Assembly (NCBI RefSeq): GCF_009455625.1
Contig: NZ_QPEQ01000001.1
Span: 1,736,001 to 1,800,000, forward strand
Direction: 5' to 3'
Length of the DNA: 64,000 nt
DNA from: Paraburkholderia bonniea
GTDB lineage: Bacteria > Pseudomonadota > Gammaproteobacteria > Burkholderiales > Burkholderiaceae
A program made the position numbers and the translations under genes. The notes below the pieces were generated by a model that searched no databases, was not told the origin of the DNA, and was given only the letters and a program-made list of their open reading frames with translations. The stretch's first letter is position 1, and the number at the start of each line of letters is the position of its first letter. This document shows positions 47,045 through 55,984 of the stretch, piece after piece.

Positions 47045-47791
47045 ATGACCACCATGCGCGATGCCCACGACCTGCTGCTAGTGATCGACATGCAGTACGA
47101 CTTCATGCCGGGTGGCGCGCTCGCGGTGCCCGGTGGCGCTGACATCGTGCCGCTGGTGAACCGGCTCGCAGAGGGCTTCAGCCACGTCGTTCTGACCCAG
47201 GACTGGCATCCCGCCACACACATTTCGTTTGCCGCCCGCCACCCTGGCCGTCAGCCATTCGAGAGCATCACGCTGCCGTATGGCCCTCAGGTGTTATGGC
47301 CTACGCACTGCGTGCAGGGCACGCATGGGGCGGCGCTGCATCACGCCTTGCAGATCCCGCATGCGCGGGCGCTGATCCGCAAGGGCCATCACCCCGAGGT
47401 GGATAGTTATTCCGCCTTCGTCGAAGCCGACCGTTCCACGCCCACCGGGCTCGGCGGCTATCTGCGCGAGACCGGCGTCAAACGTGTCTGGTGCTGCGGG
47501 CTAGCCACTGATTACTGCGTCGCCTGGTCGGCACTGGACGCACGCGCGGCGGGCTTTGAGGTGGCCGTGATCGAAGACGCCTGCCGCGCGATTGATCTCG
47601 ATGGCTCGCTTGAACAGGCATGGCAGCGCCTCGCGGCGGCCGGGGTGGCGCGGGTCAGTTCCACCGCGCTGATGCGGCAGGACACGTTGCTCGCCCCCTC
47701 TGCTCAAACACGGGCCAGCAGCGGCGCAGAGATTCAGCCGCAAAGCCCAAGCCCAGATTCCGCTTCAGATTCCCCCCTTCACCTTGATTGA
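47045..47791 (+). CDS. pncA: Nicotinamidase / pyrazinamidase
   Basis: A 248-aa hydrolase converting nicotinamide to nicotinate for NAD salvage. The catalytic Asp15 is in VIDMQYDF, Lys in LIRKGHHPEVD and Cys in GLATDYCVAWSA. Metal ligands lie in QDWHPATHISF. ATG 47045 gives the family start, but the frame stays open into the upstream gene (ATG 46979 overlaps its end), so coupling is possible. The last 35 residues are Ser/Pro-rich and not part of the fold. Its place inside a fatty-acid oxidation unit may reflect NAD demand. Confidence 0.93.
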   Translation: MTTMRDAHDLLLVIDMQYDFMPGGALAVPGGADIVPLVNRLAEGFSHVVLTQDWHPATHISFAARHPGRQPFESITLPYGPQVLWPTHCVQGTHGAALHHALQIPHARALIRKGHHPEVDSYSAFVEADRSTPTGLGGYLRETGVKRVWCCGLATDYCVAWSALDARAAGFEVAVIEDACRAIDLDGSLEQAWQRLAAAGVARVSSTALMRQDTLLAPSAQTRASSGAEIQPQSPSPDSASDSPLHLD

Positions 47792-47827
47792 GCGACACCT
47801 GAGCGACACCGTTCGCAGGAGATCTGT

Positions 47828-49006
47828 ATGACTGACGCTGTAATCGTATCGACTGCCCGCACGGCTCTGGCTAAATCGTGGCGCGGCGCATTCAACATGA
47901 CGCACGGCGCGACGCTCGGTGGTCATGTGACGCGCGCTGCGGTTGAGCGCGCGGGCCTTGACCCGGCGCGCATCGACGATGTCATCATCGGCTGCGCCAA
48001 TCCCGAAGGCGCGACCGGCGGCAATATCGCGCGCCAGATCGCGCTGCGTGCTGAGCTGCCGGTGAGCGTCCCTGGCATGACCGTCAACCGCTTTTGCTCC
48101 TCGGGTTTGCAGACGATTGCGCTGGCCGCGCAACGGGTGATTGCAGGTGAGGGCGAGGTATATGTCGCGGGCGGTGTGGAGTCGATTTCCTGCGTGCAGA
48201 ACGAAATGAACCAGCACATGCTGCAGGAAAGCTGGCTCAGCCAGCACAAGCCCGCGCTGTACTGGCCCATGCTGCAAACCGCGGAAACCGTTGCGCAACG
48301 CTATGCCATTTCAAAGGCCGCCCAGGACGAATACGGCGTGCAGTCCCAGCAGCGTGCCGCTGCCGCTCAGGCGGCTGGCCGGTTTGCCGCTGAAATCGTG
48401 CCACTGACCGTGCTTGCCGGTATCGCGGACAAAGCCAGTGGACAACTGCTGACGCGCGAAGTCACGCTCAGCGCCGACGAAGGGATTCGCGCCGATACCA
48501 CGCTCGAAGGTGTGGCGAAAATCCGCACAGCGCTGCCGGGGGGCGTCATCACGGCGGGCAATGCCAGCCAGTTTTCTGATGGCGCTTCAGCGTGTGTCGT
48601 GATGAATGCGCAACTCGCTGAGCGTGAAGGGCTGACGCCGCTGGGCATCTTCCGTGGCTTTGCGGTAGCCGGTTGCGAGCCCGACGAAATGGGCATCGGC
48701 CCGGTGTTCGCCGTGCCCAGACTGCTACAGCGCGCGGGGCTGACGGTGGACGATATCGGCCTGTGGGAACTCAACGAAGCGTTTGCGGTGCAAGTGCTGT
48801 ATTGCCGCGACAAACTCGGCATTCCGAACGAGCGGCTCAACGTGAATGGCGGCGCGATTGCGGTGGGGCATCCGTATGGCGTGTCGGGGGCGCGGCTTAC
48901 TGGGCACGCGCTGATCGAAGGCAAGCGGCGCGGCGTGAAATACGTGGTGGTAACCATGTGCATTGGCGGCGGGCAGGGCGCGGCGGGGCTTTTCGAGGTT
49001 GCGTGA
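47828..49006 (+). CDS. Acetyl-CoA acyltransferase (thiolase)
   Basis: A 392-aa thiolase. The acyl-accepting Cys90 lies in NRFCSSGLQ, His in [16 protein letters not shown] and a second Cys in [22 protein letters not shown] precedes the ATG. It carries out thiolytic cleavage of 3-ketoacyl-CoA, completing the reactions of the upstream two-domain enzyme (FadA/FadI role). The substrate range cannot be read from sequence. Confidence 0.95.
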   Translation: MTDAVIVSTARTALAKSWRGAFNMTHGATLGGHVTRAAVERAGLDPARIDDVIIGCANPEGATGGNIARQIALRAELPVSVPGMTVNRFCSSGLQTIALAAQRVIAGEGEVYVAGGVESISCVQNEMNQHMLQESWLSQHKPALYWPMLQTAETVAQRYAISKAAQDEYGVQSQQRAAAAQAAGRFAAEIVPLTVLAGIADKASGQLLTREVTLSADEGIRADTTLEGVAKIRTALPGGVITAGNASQFSDGASACVVMNAQLAEREGLTPLGIFRGFAVAGCEPDEMGIGPVFAVPRLLQRAGLTVDDIGLWELNEAFAVQVLYCRDKLGIPNERLNVNGGAIAVGHPYGVSGARLTGHALIEGKRRGVKYVVVTMCIGGGQGAAGLFEVA

Positions 49007-49565
49007 GGTTGTGCAATGCGCAATGCGTTGTGTCATACAGGCATGCGATTCAGGCGCTCACTGACGCCGCGCAAAAGTCTGGGTAACAAGCCGGTTGCCG
49101 CGCGGCGCACACGCTGCAACCGGCACGCCCGGGCGCATGGATTCACGCATAGGCTCGCCTATAATGCGCCAGCGCTAACGCCGGCTTGGCAACGTGGTTC
49201 CTGATTCTCGGCTCTCGGCTCTCGGCTCTCGGCGCGGTGCCACTGGGTGTTTTTTGGGGTGACTTGGGTGACTTGGGTGACTTGGGTCACGCCTCAGATA
49301 TCACGGCCCACCGCGCATGGCCATGGTTTCAACCCATTCCCCGGAGCCAGGCTGTGAACGCCGTCGCATAGATAGATCGCGCGCAAAAGGCCTAGCCAGT
49401 GACATGGCCATACCCCGATGCTTGTTAGCAGATCTGTCAGCAAATTTGTTAGCAGACCGGCTGGCGCAGCAAGCAGAACAGAATCTTTCTGCAACCCATG
49501 AATCCCCCCGGCTGACGCACGCTAAGGCCGGTCTCACCTCCCGCTAACCCAATCAAGGTAACGCC
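49007..49565. other. Intergenic region with microsatellites
   Basis: About 560 bp with no supported gene. It holds a TATAAT at 49160-49165, a 7-bp repeat (CTCGGCT, 3.9 copies, 49207-49233) and a 9-bp repeat (GGGTGACTT, 3.4 copies, 49257-49287). Confidence 0.6.
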
Positions 49566-49868
49566 ATGATTCGTCATATCGTGATGTGGAAACTCAAAGA
49601 AACTGCCGCTGGCGCTAGCCGGGCTGAAAACGCGCTCAAGCTCAAGGAAAAACTGGAAGGCTGCCGCGATATCGTTCCAGGCATCCTGCGCCTCGAAGTC
49701 GGTTTGGCCCAGCCAGGGCTCGAAGCCAGCAGCGATGTGGTGCTGGTCTCTGATTTCGCCGACCAGGCCGCGCTCGATGCTTACCAGGTTCATCCACAGC
49801 ATGAAGCGCTCAAAGCGTTTGTCAGCACCGTGCGCGAATCCCGTGAATGCCTTGACTACGAAATCTGA
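49566..49868 (+). CDS. Dabb-domain (stress-responsive barrel) protein
   Basis: A 100-aa ferredoxin-like dimeric alpha/beta barrel protein. The start MIRHIVMWKLKE and the C-terminal HPQHEALKAFVSTVRESRECLDYEI are typical of the Dabb family, with conserved His near the N-terminus and in the HPxH motif. AAGGTAACGCC precedes the ATG. Function is not defined. The thioesterase gene follows after 10 bp. Confidence 0.9.
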   Translation: MIRHIVMWKLKETAAGASRAENALKLKEKLEGCRDIVPGILRLEVGLAQPGLEASSDVVLVSDFADQAALDAYQVHPQHEALKAFVSTVRESRECLDYEI

Positions 49869-49878
49869 ACTCAGCGTG

Positions 49879-50529
49879 ATGACGGTGCCCCAGTGCGCTT
49901 CGGCTGACGCGCCTCCGGTTGATCTGCCTCCGGTTGCAGGCAGCCCAACTGAGCCGCCTGCGTTATCCATTGAAAGCCCCTTTGTCGATCACCTTGGCGT
50001 GCGCCTGGTCAGTGCGGCGGACGGTGCGAGCGAAGCGGTGCTACTGCTTGCGCCACAGCACTTGAACACCTGGCATGTGGCCCACGGTGGCGTCACGATG
50101 ACGCTGGCCGATGTAGCACTGGCAATGGCCGCACGCAGCCTCGCGGAAGCAGGTGCCGGTGTGGTCACAGTCGAAATGAAGCTCAATTTCATGCAGCCCG
50201 GGCGAGGTGAACTACGCGCCCAGGCCCGTGTGCTGCATCGCTCTAAAACCATGGCGTACTGCGAAGGTGAAATCCGCGATAGCAACGGGCATTTCGTCGC
50301 CAAGGCGCTCGGCACCTTCAAGTACATGCGACGTTTGGCGGTAGGGCGTGAGGTGATGCAGCAGCGGGTTCGTGGTGTTGTGGTGGCACCTGGTTCTGGT
50401 TCTGGTTTAAGTGCGAATTCAAGTGCGAGTGCAACGGTCAACGTGAGCGGCAGCGCCGGGCCTCACGCTGACGCTACGTCTAACACCACGAACACCAGCC
50501 CCAGCACTAAAAGCACTCAAGACGGCTGA
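49879..50529 (+). CDS. PaaI-type hotdog thioesterase
   Basis: A 216-aa protein whose residues about 30-155 form a single hotdog domain: HLNTWHVAHGGVTMTLADVALAMAAR with the catalytic region HGG...D, and VTVEMKLNFMQPGRGELRAQARVLHRSKTM. It probably hydrolyses aromatic or medium-chain acyl-CoA. The N-terminal 28 residues are Pro-rich. The C-terminal about 45 residues are Ser/Thr/Asn-rich (GSGSGLSANSSASATVNVSG) and encoded by microsatellite-like DNA, unusual for this short family. Confidence 0.88.
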   Translation: MTVPQCASADAPPVDLPPVAGSPTEPPALSIESPFVDHLGVRLVSAADGASEAVLLLAPQHLNTWHVAHGGVTMTLADVALAMAARSLAEAGAGVVTVEMKLNFMQPGRGELRAQARVLHRSKTMAYCEGEIRDSNGHFVAKALGTFKYMRRLAVGREVMQQRVRGVVVAPGSGSGLSANSSASATVNVSGSAGPHADATSNTTNTSPSTKSTQDG

Positions 50530-50647
50530 CAGAAAAGAAAAAAGAAACGTCCCCCAGTCCCAGGCAAAACCCGTTTTTGTTTTCTGCGCGGCACGCGCTT
50601 TCGGCTCCAGGTGCCGCATTGTTTTCCTACTCTTCGAGGTAAGCGCG

Positions 50648-51655
50648 ATGTCCACGAGCAAGTCAGTTAACCGCCAGATCCTGCTGGTCTCACGTCCGCA
50701 AGGGCCGGTCACGGCAGACAACTTCAAGCTGGTCGAAACCCCACTGGCACCGCTCAGCGAGGGCCAGTTCCGGGTGCGCAACCATTATTTGTCGCTGGAT
50801 CCATACATGCGCGGGCGGATGAACGATGGCAAGTCCTATGCCGCGCCTCAGCCGCTGGATGCCGTGATGCTGGGCGGCACCGTGGGCGAAGTGGTGGAGT
50901 CGCGCCATCCGCGCTTTGCCGTCGGCAGCAAGGTGGTCGGCAGCTTTGGCTGGCAGGAATACGGCACCTCGGATGGCGCAGGCGTGCAGCAGGTGACTGA
51001 TCCGGCTGTGCCGCTATCGGCGTGGCTGGGTGCCGTGGGCATGCCGGGCGTCACTGCGTGGTACGGCCTGAACCACCTCATCGCGCCACAAAAAGGCCAG
51101 ACCGTGGTGGTTAGCGCGGCAAGCGGTGCGGTGGGCAGCGTGGTGGGACAACTGGCGAAACGAGCGGGCTGCCGCGCAGTGGGCATTGCCGGTGGCGCCG
51201 AAAAATGCCGTTATGTGGTGGACACGCTGGGCTTTGACGCCTGCGTCGACTACAAGGCGGGCAACTTGCAACACGACCTGAAAGCTGCCGCGCCAGATGG
51301 CATCGACGGTCATTTCGAAAACGTCGGCGGCGAGGTGCTCGATACCGTGCTGGGCCAGATGAATGCGTTTGGCCGGATTGCGCTATGCGGCATGATCGCG
51401 GGCTACGATGGGCAGCCGTTGCCGTTGCGCCAGCCCGCGCTGATTCTCACGCAGCGTTTGCGGGTGGAGGGCTTCATCGTCAGCGAACACCTGGAACTCT
51501 GGCCCGAAGCACAAGCGCTGCTGGCCCGGCTGGTGACACAGCAGCAACTGCATTACCGCGAAACCATCGCGCAAGGACTGGAAAGCGCACCCGAAGCGCT
51601 GATCGGCCTGCTCAAAGGGAAGAATTTTGGCAAGCAGCTGGTGAAGCTGATCTAG
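50648..51655 (+). CDS. Zinc-free NADP-dependent oxidoreductase (MDR, CurA-like)
   Basis: A 335-aa medium-chain reductase of the leukotriene B4 12-hydroxydehydrogenase/CurA type. LSLDPYMRGRMND is the family hallmark, the NADP site is VVSAASGAVGSVVGQLAKRAGC, and the structural Zn cysteines of alcohol dehydrogenases are absent. GYDGQPLPLRQPALILTQRLRVEGFIV matches the substrate-loop region. It reduces C=C bonds of enones. GAGGTAAGCG precedes the ATG. Confidence 0.93.
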   Translation: MSTSKSVNRQILLVSRPQGPVTADNFKLVETPLAPLSEGQFRVRNHYLSLDPYMRGRMNDGKSYAAPQPLDAVMLGGTVGEVVESRHPRFAVGSKVVGSFGWQEYGTSDGAGVQQVTDPAVPLSAWLGAVGMPGVTAWYGLNHLIAPQKGQTVVVSAASGAVGSVVGQLAKRAGCRAVGIAGGAEKCRYVVDTLGFDACVDYKAGNLQHDLKAAAPDGIDGHFENVGGEVLDTVLGQMNAFGRIALCGMIAGYDGQPLPLRQPALILTQRLRVEGFIVSEHLELWPEAQALLARLVTQQQLHYRETIAQGLESAPEALIGLLKGKNFGKQLVKLI

Positions 51656-51720
51656 AGCGTTTGACCTGGGTTGTAAACGAAGCGGGAAGCGCAATCCCGC
51701 CGTCAATGTTCAACGTTCGA

Positions 51721-51970
51721 GCCGAAGCCGAAGTCGAAGCTAAGGCCGAAGCTAAAACCAGGGCCGAAGCTAAAGCCAGGGCCGAAGCTAAAGCCAAGGC
51801 CGAAGCTAAAGCCAGGGCCGAAGCTAAAACCAAGGCCGAAGCTAAAACCAAGGCCGAAGCTAAAGCCAAGGCCGAAGCTAAAGCCAAGGCCGAAGCTAAA
51901 GCCAGGGCCGAAGCTAAAGCCAGGGCCGAAGCTAAAACCAAGGCCGAAGCTAAAGCCAAAACCAAAACCC
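51721..51970. repeat. 18-bp tandem repeat array upstream of esterase
   Basis: Twelve 18-bp units of the form GCCGAAGCTAAARCCARG run from 51745 to 51960, with degenerate copies at both ends (51721-51744, 51961-51970). The esterase ATG follows at 51971. The array occupies the position where a ribosome-binding site should be. In the esterase frame it is stop-free from 51677 but lacks an ATG/GTG/TTG. Confidence 0.95.
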
Positions 51971-52945
51971 ATGCCGCTCAAGCCAAAAATCGCCGAGGTG
52001 CTGGAACTGATCGCGCGGGCCGGGAAGCCGCCGTATCCAACGCTGACACCACAACAAGCCCGGGCGGCCTACGAAAAAAGTGCGCCGATCCTGGATCTCG
52101 CCCGGGCACCAATGTTCGCGCTCGAAGACCTGGCGCTGGCGCTGCCCGACGGTGCCAGCATTCGCGCCAGGCTGTATCAACCGGTCGAACCGCACTGGGC
52201 CGCACCCGCTCCCGCGCTGGTGTACTACCACGGCGGCGGATTTACGGTGGGGAGCGTGGAGACGCACGATGCGCTGTGCCGGATGTTCGCGCGTGATGCG
52301 CAATGCGCGGTGTTGTCGGTGGATTACCGGCTGGCCCCTGAGCACCGCTTTCCCACTGCCGTGGACGACGCATTTGCGGCATTGCGCTGGCTGCACCGCG
52401 AAGCGGCGGCATATGGCATCGACAGCAACCGGATCGCCGTGGGCGGCGATAGCGCAGGCGGCACCCTGGCGACGGTGTGTGCGCTCCAGGCGCGGGATGC
52501 AGGGATTCCACTGGTCTTGCAGTTGCTGCTCTATCCCGGCACGAGCGCTTATCAGCAAACTCGCTCGCATGTGCAGTTTGCCAACGGCTATTTGCTGAAC
52601 GCGGAAACCATCCAGTGGTTTTTCCAGCAGTACTTGCGTCACCCTGACGACCGTACTGACTGGCGCTTCGCTCCGCTTGACGGCACGCGTGGCGCGCCTT
52701 CGTTTCGCAGTGTCGCGCCAGCGTGGATCGCTACTGCCGAATACGACCCGCTACGTGATGAAGGCGCAGCGTATGCACGCAAGCTGCAGGATGCGGGCAA
52801 TACAGCGGTGCTCAAGTGCTATGACGGGATGATTCACGAATTCTTCAAGCTGGGCGGCTTTGTCCCTGAGGTGGCACAGGCTCATGCCGATGCCACCGCC
52901 GCGTTACGTTCGGCGTTCGGTGTGAGTGACGTGGGAGACGATTGA
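51971..52945 (+). CDS. Alpha/beta hydrolase, hormone-sensitive-lipase family
   Basis: A 324-aa carboxylesterase. The oxyanion motif is YYHGGGFTVGS, the nucleophile Ser in VGGDSAGGTLA, the catalytic Asp in AEYDPLRDEG and the His in YDGMIHEFF. The cap helices are N-terminal (KIAEVLELIARAGKPPYPTLTPQQAR). Such enzymes hydrolyse short-chain esters. The start is at the very end of an 18-bp repeat array, and no Shine-Dalgarno other than the AAGG words of the repeats is seen. Confidence 0.93.
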   Translation: MPLKPKIAEVLELIARAGKPPYPTLTPQQARAAYEKSAPILDLARAPMFALEDLALALPDGASIRARLYQPVEPHWAAPAPALVYYHGGGFTVGSVETHDALCRMFARDAQCAVLSVDYRLAPEHRFPTAVDDAFAALRWLHREAAAYGIDSNRIAVGGDSAGGTLATVCALQARDAGIPLVLQLLLYPGTSAYQQTRSHVQFANGYLLNAETIQWFFQQYLRHPDDRTDWRFAPLDGTRGAPSFRSVAPAWIATAEYDPLRDEGAAYARKLQDAGNTAVLKCYDGMIHEFFKLGGFVPEVAQAHADATAALRSAFGVSDVGDD

Positions 52946-53014
52946 AAACCGGGGATGGGGGAGAGAAAGGGGGAGAGCAGGAAAGAACGAAGAAACGAGG
53001 CCTGAAGAACCGGA

Positions 53015-53038
53015 CCAGGCCAGCCCGATCTGGCCTGG
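53015..53038. terminator. Hairpin between convergent genes
   Basis: CCAGGCCAG (53015-53023) pairs with CTGGCCTGG (53030-53038) around CCCGAT. There is no U-run on either side, so terminator function is weakly supported. Confidence 0.35.
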
Positions 53039-53071
53039 CCCAGCGCACATTCAAACGCTAAAAATCGCGCT

Positions 53072-54199
53072 TCAAACCTCAGTAGGGATCGAGTAAGGCA
53101 GTGTCAGCACGGTAACCGCTGCGCCGTCGGGTGCGCCAAGATGAATCGAGCCTGAATCCAGCGCCGCGAGCTTTATCTCAGCAAGAAAATCATGACCGCC
53201 ATTAGGCGAAGGCGCGGCACTCACGATCTGGCCGCAAGGCTGGCCCGGATCAGCGGAATGAAACAGCTCCGCGCCAGGGCACGCGGCCGCGTCCGCAGCG
53301 ACATGCGCGAGCGACATGCGCCGCTTGATCGTGCCACGGTACTGGCTGCGCGCGACGACCTCTTGCCCCGGGTAACAGCCCTTGCGGAAATCGACCCCGC
53401 CCAGTACATCGAAATTCACCATCTGCGGCACGAACTGTTCAACTACCGGCAGGGTGATGCGTGGCTCGCCCGCCTGGATCTCCAGCCAGTCCCAGATCAC
53501 CGGCGACACCTCGGGCAACGGCCATGGCAGAGCGGCCGTGGCATGAGCACTGGCACTGGCATTAACAGTCGCAGCGGGTTCGCCTGCCAGATGAGCCTCG
53601 ACCAGAGCGGTTGGCCCCAGCCACAGATAACGCTCCCGCCCAGCCGCGTCAGGCAGCCGGATCAGCGTGCCAGCCGGAGCGTCGACTTTGGCGTAAGAGC
53701 GCTCAGGCACAACCTCGAAAACACCAGCTAACGCTTGCCGCACGTCGCCAGCCAGACCGATTACCGCCACGCTGCCGCTGATGTCCGTCAGACGTGCCTT
53801 GGCGCGCAGCACGAACATCGAGAGCCGTTTTGCACTAGCCGCCTGGACGTCTTGCGATACCAGCAGGCGAGTGGCTTCATCGCTGCGCCAGACCAGAAAT
53901 GACGCGAGCAGCCGGCCTTTCGGTGAGCAATAGCCCGAGACACGCGCGCTGGCGGTATCCAGATGCTGGATATCGCTGGTCAGTTGGCTATGCAAAAACG
54001 TGGCGGCGTCGACGCCGCTCACGTCGATCACGCCGAACTGCGTCAGACGCATATACGCGCCCCGCGTCAGTACGGCTGCGAATGCATCGGCATCTGGACG
54101 AGGTAGCGCTATGGGGTAGGGTTCTGTGGTGAGAGGCGTGGCGACGCTTGCGGAAGGCGCGCCGGAAGAGGGCGCAAAAACAGGCTGGATGGAGGTCAT
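53072..54199 (-). CDS. ygfZ: Folate-binding protein YgfZ
   Basis: A 375-aa GcvT-related protein that supports repair or assembly of iron-sulfur enzymes such as MiaB. The diagnostic motif is DFRKGCYPGQEVVARSQYRG with the functional Cys. GYCSPKGRLLASFLVW and LTSDIQHL fit the tetrahydrofolate-binding part. The N-terminal 35 residues are low complexity. It is divergent from mltG, with 53 bp between the nearest starts. Confidence 0.94.
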   Translation of the reverse strand: MTSIQPVFAPSSGAPSASVATPLTTEPYPIALPRPDADAFAAVLTRGAYMRLTQFGVIDVSGVDAATFLHSQLTSDIQHLDTASARVSGYCSPKGRLLASFLVWRSDEATRLLVSQDVQAASAKRLSMFVLRAKARLTDISGSVAVIGLAGDVRQALAGVFEVVPERSYAKVDAPAGTLIRLPDAAGRERYLWLGPTALVEAHLAGEPAATVNASASAHATAALPWPLPEVSPVIWDWLEIQAGEPRITLPVVEQFVPQMVNFDVLGGVDFRKGCYPGQEVVARSQYRGTIKRRMSLAHVAADAAACPGAELFHSADPGQPCGQIVSAAPSPNGGHDFLAEIKLAALDSGSIHLGAPDGAAVTVLTLPYSIPTEV

Positions 54200-54222
54200 G
54201 ATCGCGGGGGGAACAGTCAGAA

Positions 54223-54252
54223 CTGACTTTAGCTAGGGCAAGCAAGTATTAT
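54223..54252 (+). promoter_or_regulatory. Promoter of mltG-tmk-holB
   Basis: CTGACT (54223-54228), 18-bp spacer, TATTAT (54247-54252). The in-frame ATG at 54253 touches the -10, so it cannot be in the mRNA and the true mltG start must be downstream. Confidence 0.6.
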
Positions 54253-54279
54253 ATGGGCTCCCCTCCAGCCTTTCGCCGC

Positions 54280-55293
54280 ATGTCCCTTCTGAAGAAATGT
54301 CTTGTTGCTGGCAGCGTCGCCTTCATTTTCGCTGCAGCAGGCCTCGCAGGCGGCTATTACTGGGCGACTACCCCGGTCCAGCTTGCATCCCCCGAACTCG
54401 ATGTCACGCTCAAACCCCACAGCAGCTTGCGCCGTGTCACGGCCCAGTTGAATCAGGGCGGGGTGCCTGTTTCGCCGGAGCTATTCGTGCTGATGGCCCG
54501 CGTGCTTGGGCTGCAAGGCCAGCTCAAACCCGGCAATTACGCGTTCAAAAGCGGCGTGACTCCTTATGAAGTGCTGCAGAAAATCGCCCGGGGCGACGTC
54601 AACGAATATGTCGCCACCATCATCGAAGGTTGGACCTTGCAGCGCATGCGCGCCGAACTCGACGCCAATCCGGCGCTGCGCCACGACACGCTGGGCCTGA
54701 GCGATGCCGAACTGCTGCAGGCGCTAGGCCTGCCCGAAGCCCCCGGCGGCAATGCCGAAGGCCTGTTTTTCCCCGATACCTATCTGTTCGACAAAAACAC
54801 CAGCGATCTCGATGTGTACCGGCGCGCCTATCGTCTGATGCAACTGCGTCTCAACGAAGCCTGGGCGGCCCGGGCTCCGAACCTGCCGTATGCCACCCCG
54901 TATGCGGCGCTCATCATGGCTTCGATCATCGAAAAAGAAACTGGTAAAGCCTCAGACCGGCCGCTGGTGGCTGCAGTGTTTGCCAACCGTTTGCGCGTTG
55001 GTATGCCACTGCAAACCGATCCAACGGTGATCTACGGCATGGGCCCCAGTTACACCGGGCGGCTGAAAAAACGCGATCTGCAAACCGACACCCCCTACAA
55101 CACCTACACGCGCCGCGGCCTGCCGCCAACGCCGATCTCCTTGCCCGGTGCCGCATCGCTAGTGGCCGCGCTCAATCCGGGGGCCAGCCCGGCGCTGTAT
55201 TTTGTTTCGCGCGGCGACGGCAGCAGCGTTTTTTCCGACACGCTCGGCGCACACAACAAGGCAGTCGATCAATACATCAGAGGACAGCAATAA
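54280..55293 (+). CDS. mltG: Endolytic murein transglycosylase MltG
   Basis: A 337-aa protein from ATG 54280 (MSLLKKCLVAG), anchored by one TM (VAGSVAFIFAAAGLAGGYYW). The YceG domain has a LysM-like part (LKPGNYAFKSGVTPYEVLQKIARGDV) and a catalytic core with Glu in IMASIIEKETG and the conserved DPTVIYGMG, TPYNTYTRRGLPPTPI. It cuts nascent glycan strands at the inner membrane to set their length. tmk begins immediately after its stop. Confidence 0.95.
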   Translation: MSLLKKCLVAGSVAFIFAAAGLAGGYYWATTPVQLASPELDVTLKPHSSLRRVTAQLNQGGVPVSPELFVLMARVLGLQGQLKPGNYAFKSGVTPYEVLQKIARGDVNEYVATIIEGWTLQRMRAELDANPALRHDTLGLSDAELLQALGLPEAPGGNAEGLFFPDTYLFDKNTSDLDVYRRAYRLMQLRLNEAWAARAPNLPYATPYAALIMASIIEKETGKASDRPLVAAVFANRLRVGMPLQTDPTVIYGMGPSYTGRLKKRDLQTDTPYNTYTRRGLPPTPISLPGAASLVAALNPGASPALYFVSRGDGSSVFSDTLGAHNKAVDQYIRGQQ

Positions 55294-55944
55294 ATGGCGC
55301 GAGGCATTTTCATCACGTTTGAAGGCATTGATGGTGCGGGTAAAACCACGCATCTGGCGTGGTTTCGTGAGCGTCTTGAGCACCAGGCCGCACGTGCTGG
55401 CGCAGCGGTGGTGCTAACCCGCGAGCCTGGCGGCACCGCGCTCGGCGAAACCTTGCGCGAAATCTTGTTACATCAGCCAATGGATCTCGAAACCGAAGCG
55501 CTGCTGATGTTCGCCGCGCGCCGCGAGCACCTGGCCCAGGTCATTGAGCCCGCGCTGGCACGGGGCGACTGGGTGCTCTCAGACCGCTTCACCGACGCCA
55601 CGTTTGCCTATCAGGGCGGCGGGCGTGGCCTGGCGCGCGGCAAGCTCGAAACCCTCGAGCGCTGGGTGCAGGGCGAATTTCAGCCGGATCTGACGGTGCT
55701 GTTCGACCTGCCGCCGGATACCGCTAGCACCCGCCGTAGCGCGGCGCGCGAGCCCGACCGTTTCGAGCGCGAATCCGGCAGCTTTTTTTCCCGCACCCGG
55801 GCGGAATATCTGCGGCGCGCGCAGGAAGCCCCGCAACGCTTCAGAATGGTCGATTCGACGCAATCCATCACGCTCATCCGGCAGCAGCTAGAACAACTGC
55901 TCGCCACGCTGTCATGCCTTCGCGCGCCTGATCCGCACGCCTAA
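55294..55944 (+). CDS. tmk: Thymidylate kinase
   Basis: A 216-aa dTMP kinase. The P-loop is [11 protein letters not shown] (residues about 9-19), the DRF motif is in [18 protein letters not shown], and the LID region is RREP...DRFERE. It makes dTDP for DNA synthesis. It directly abuts mltG and precedes holB by 40 bp, a conserved operon order. The Shine-Dalgarno GAGGACAGC is inside mltG. Confidence 0.97.
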   Translation: MARGIFITFEGIDGAGKTTHLAWFRERLEHQAARAGAAVVLTREPGGTALGETLREILLHQPMDLETEALLMFAARREHLAQVIEPALARGDWVLSDRFTDATFAYQGGGRGLARGKLETLERWVQGEFQPDLTVLFDLPPDTASTRRSAAREPDRFERESGSFFSRTRAEYLRRAQEAPQRFRMVDSTQSITLIRQQLEQLLATLSCLRAPDPHA

Positions 55945-55984
55945 CTCCGCTTAGCCATTCCCCATTCCAGACGAAAGAACGACG

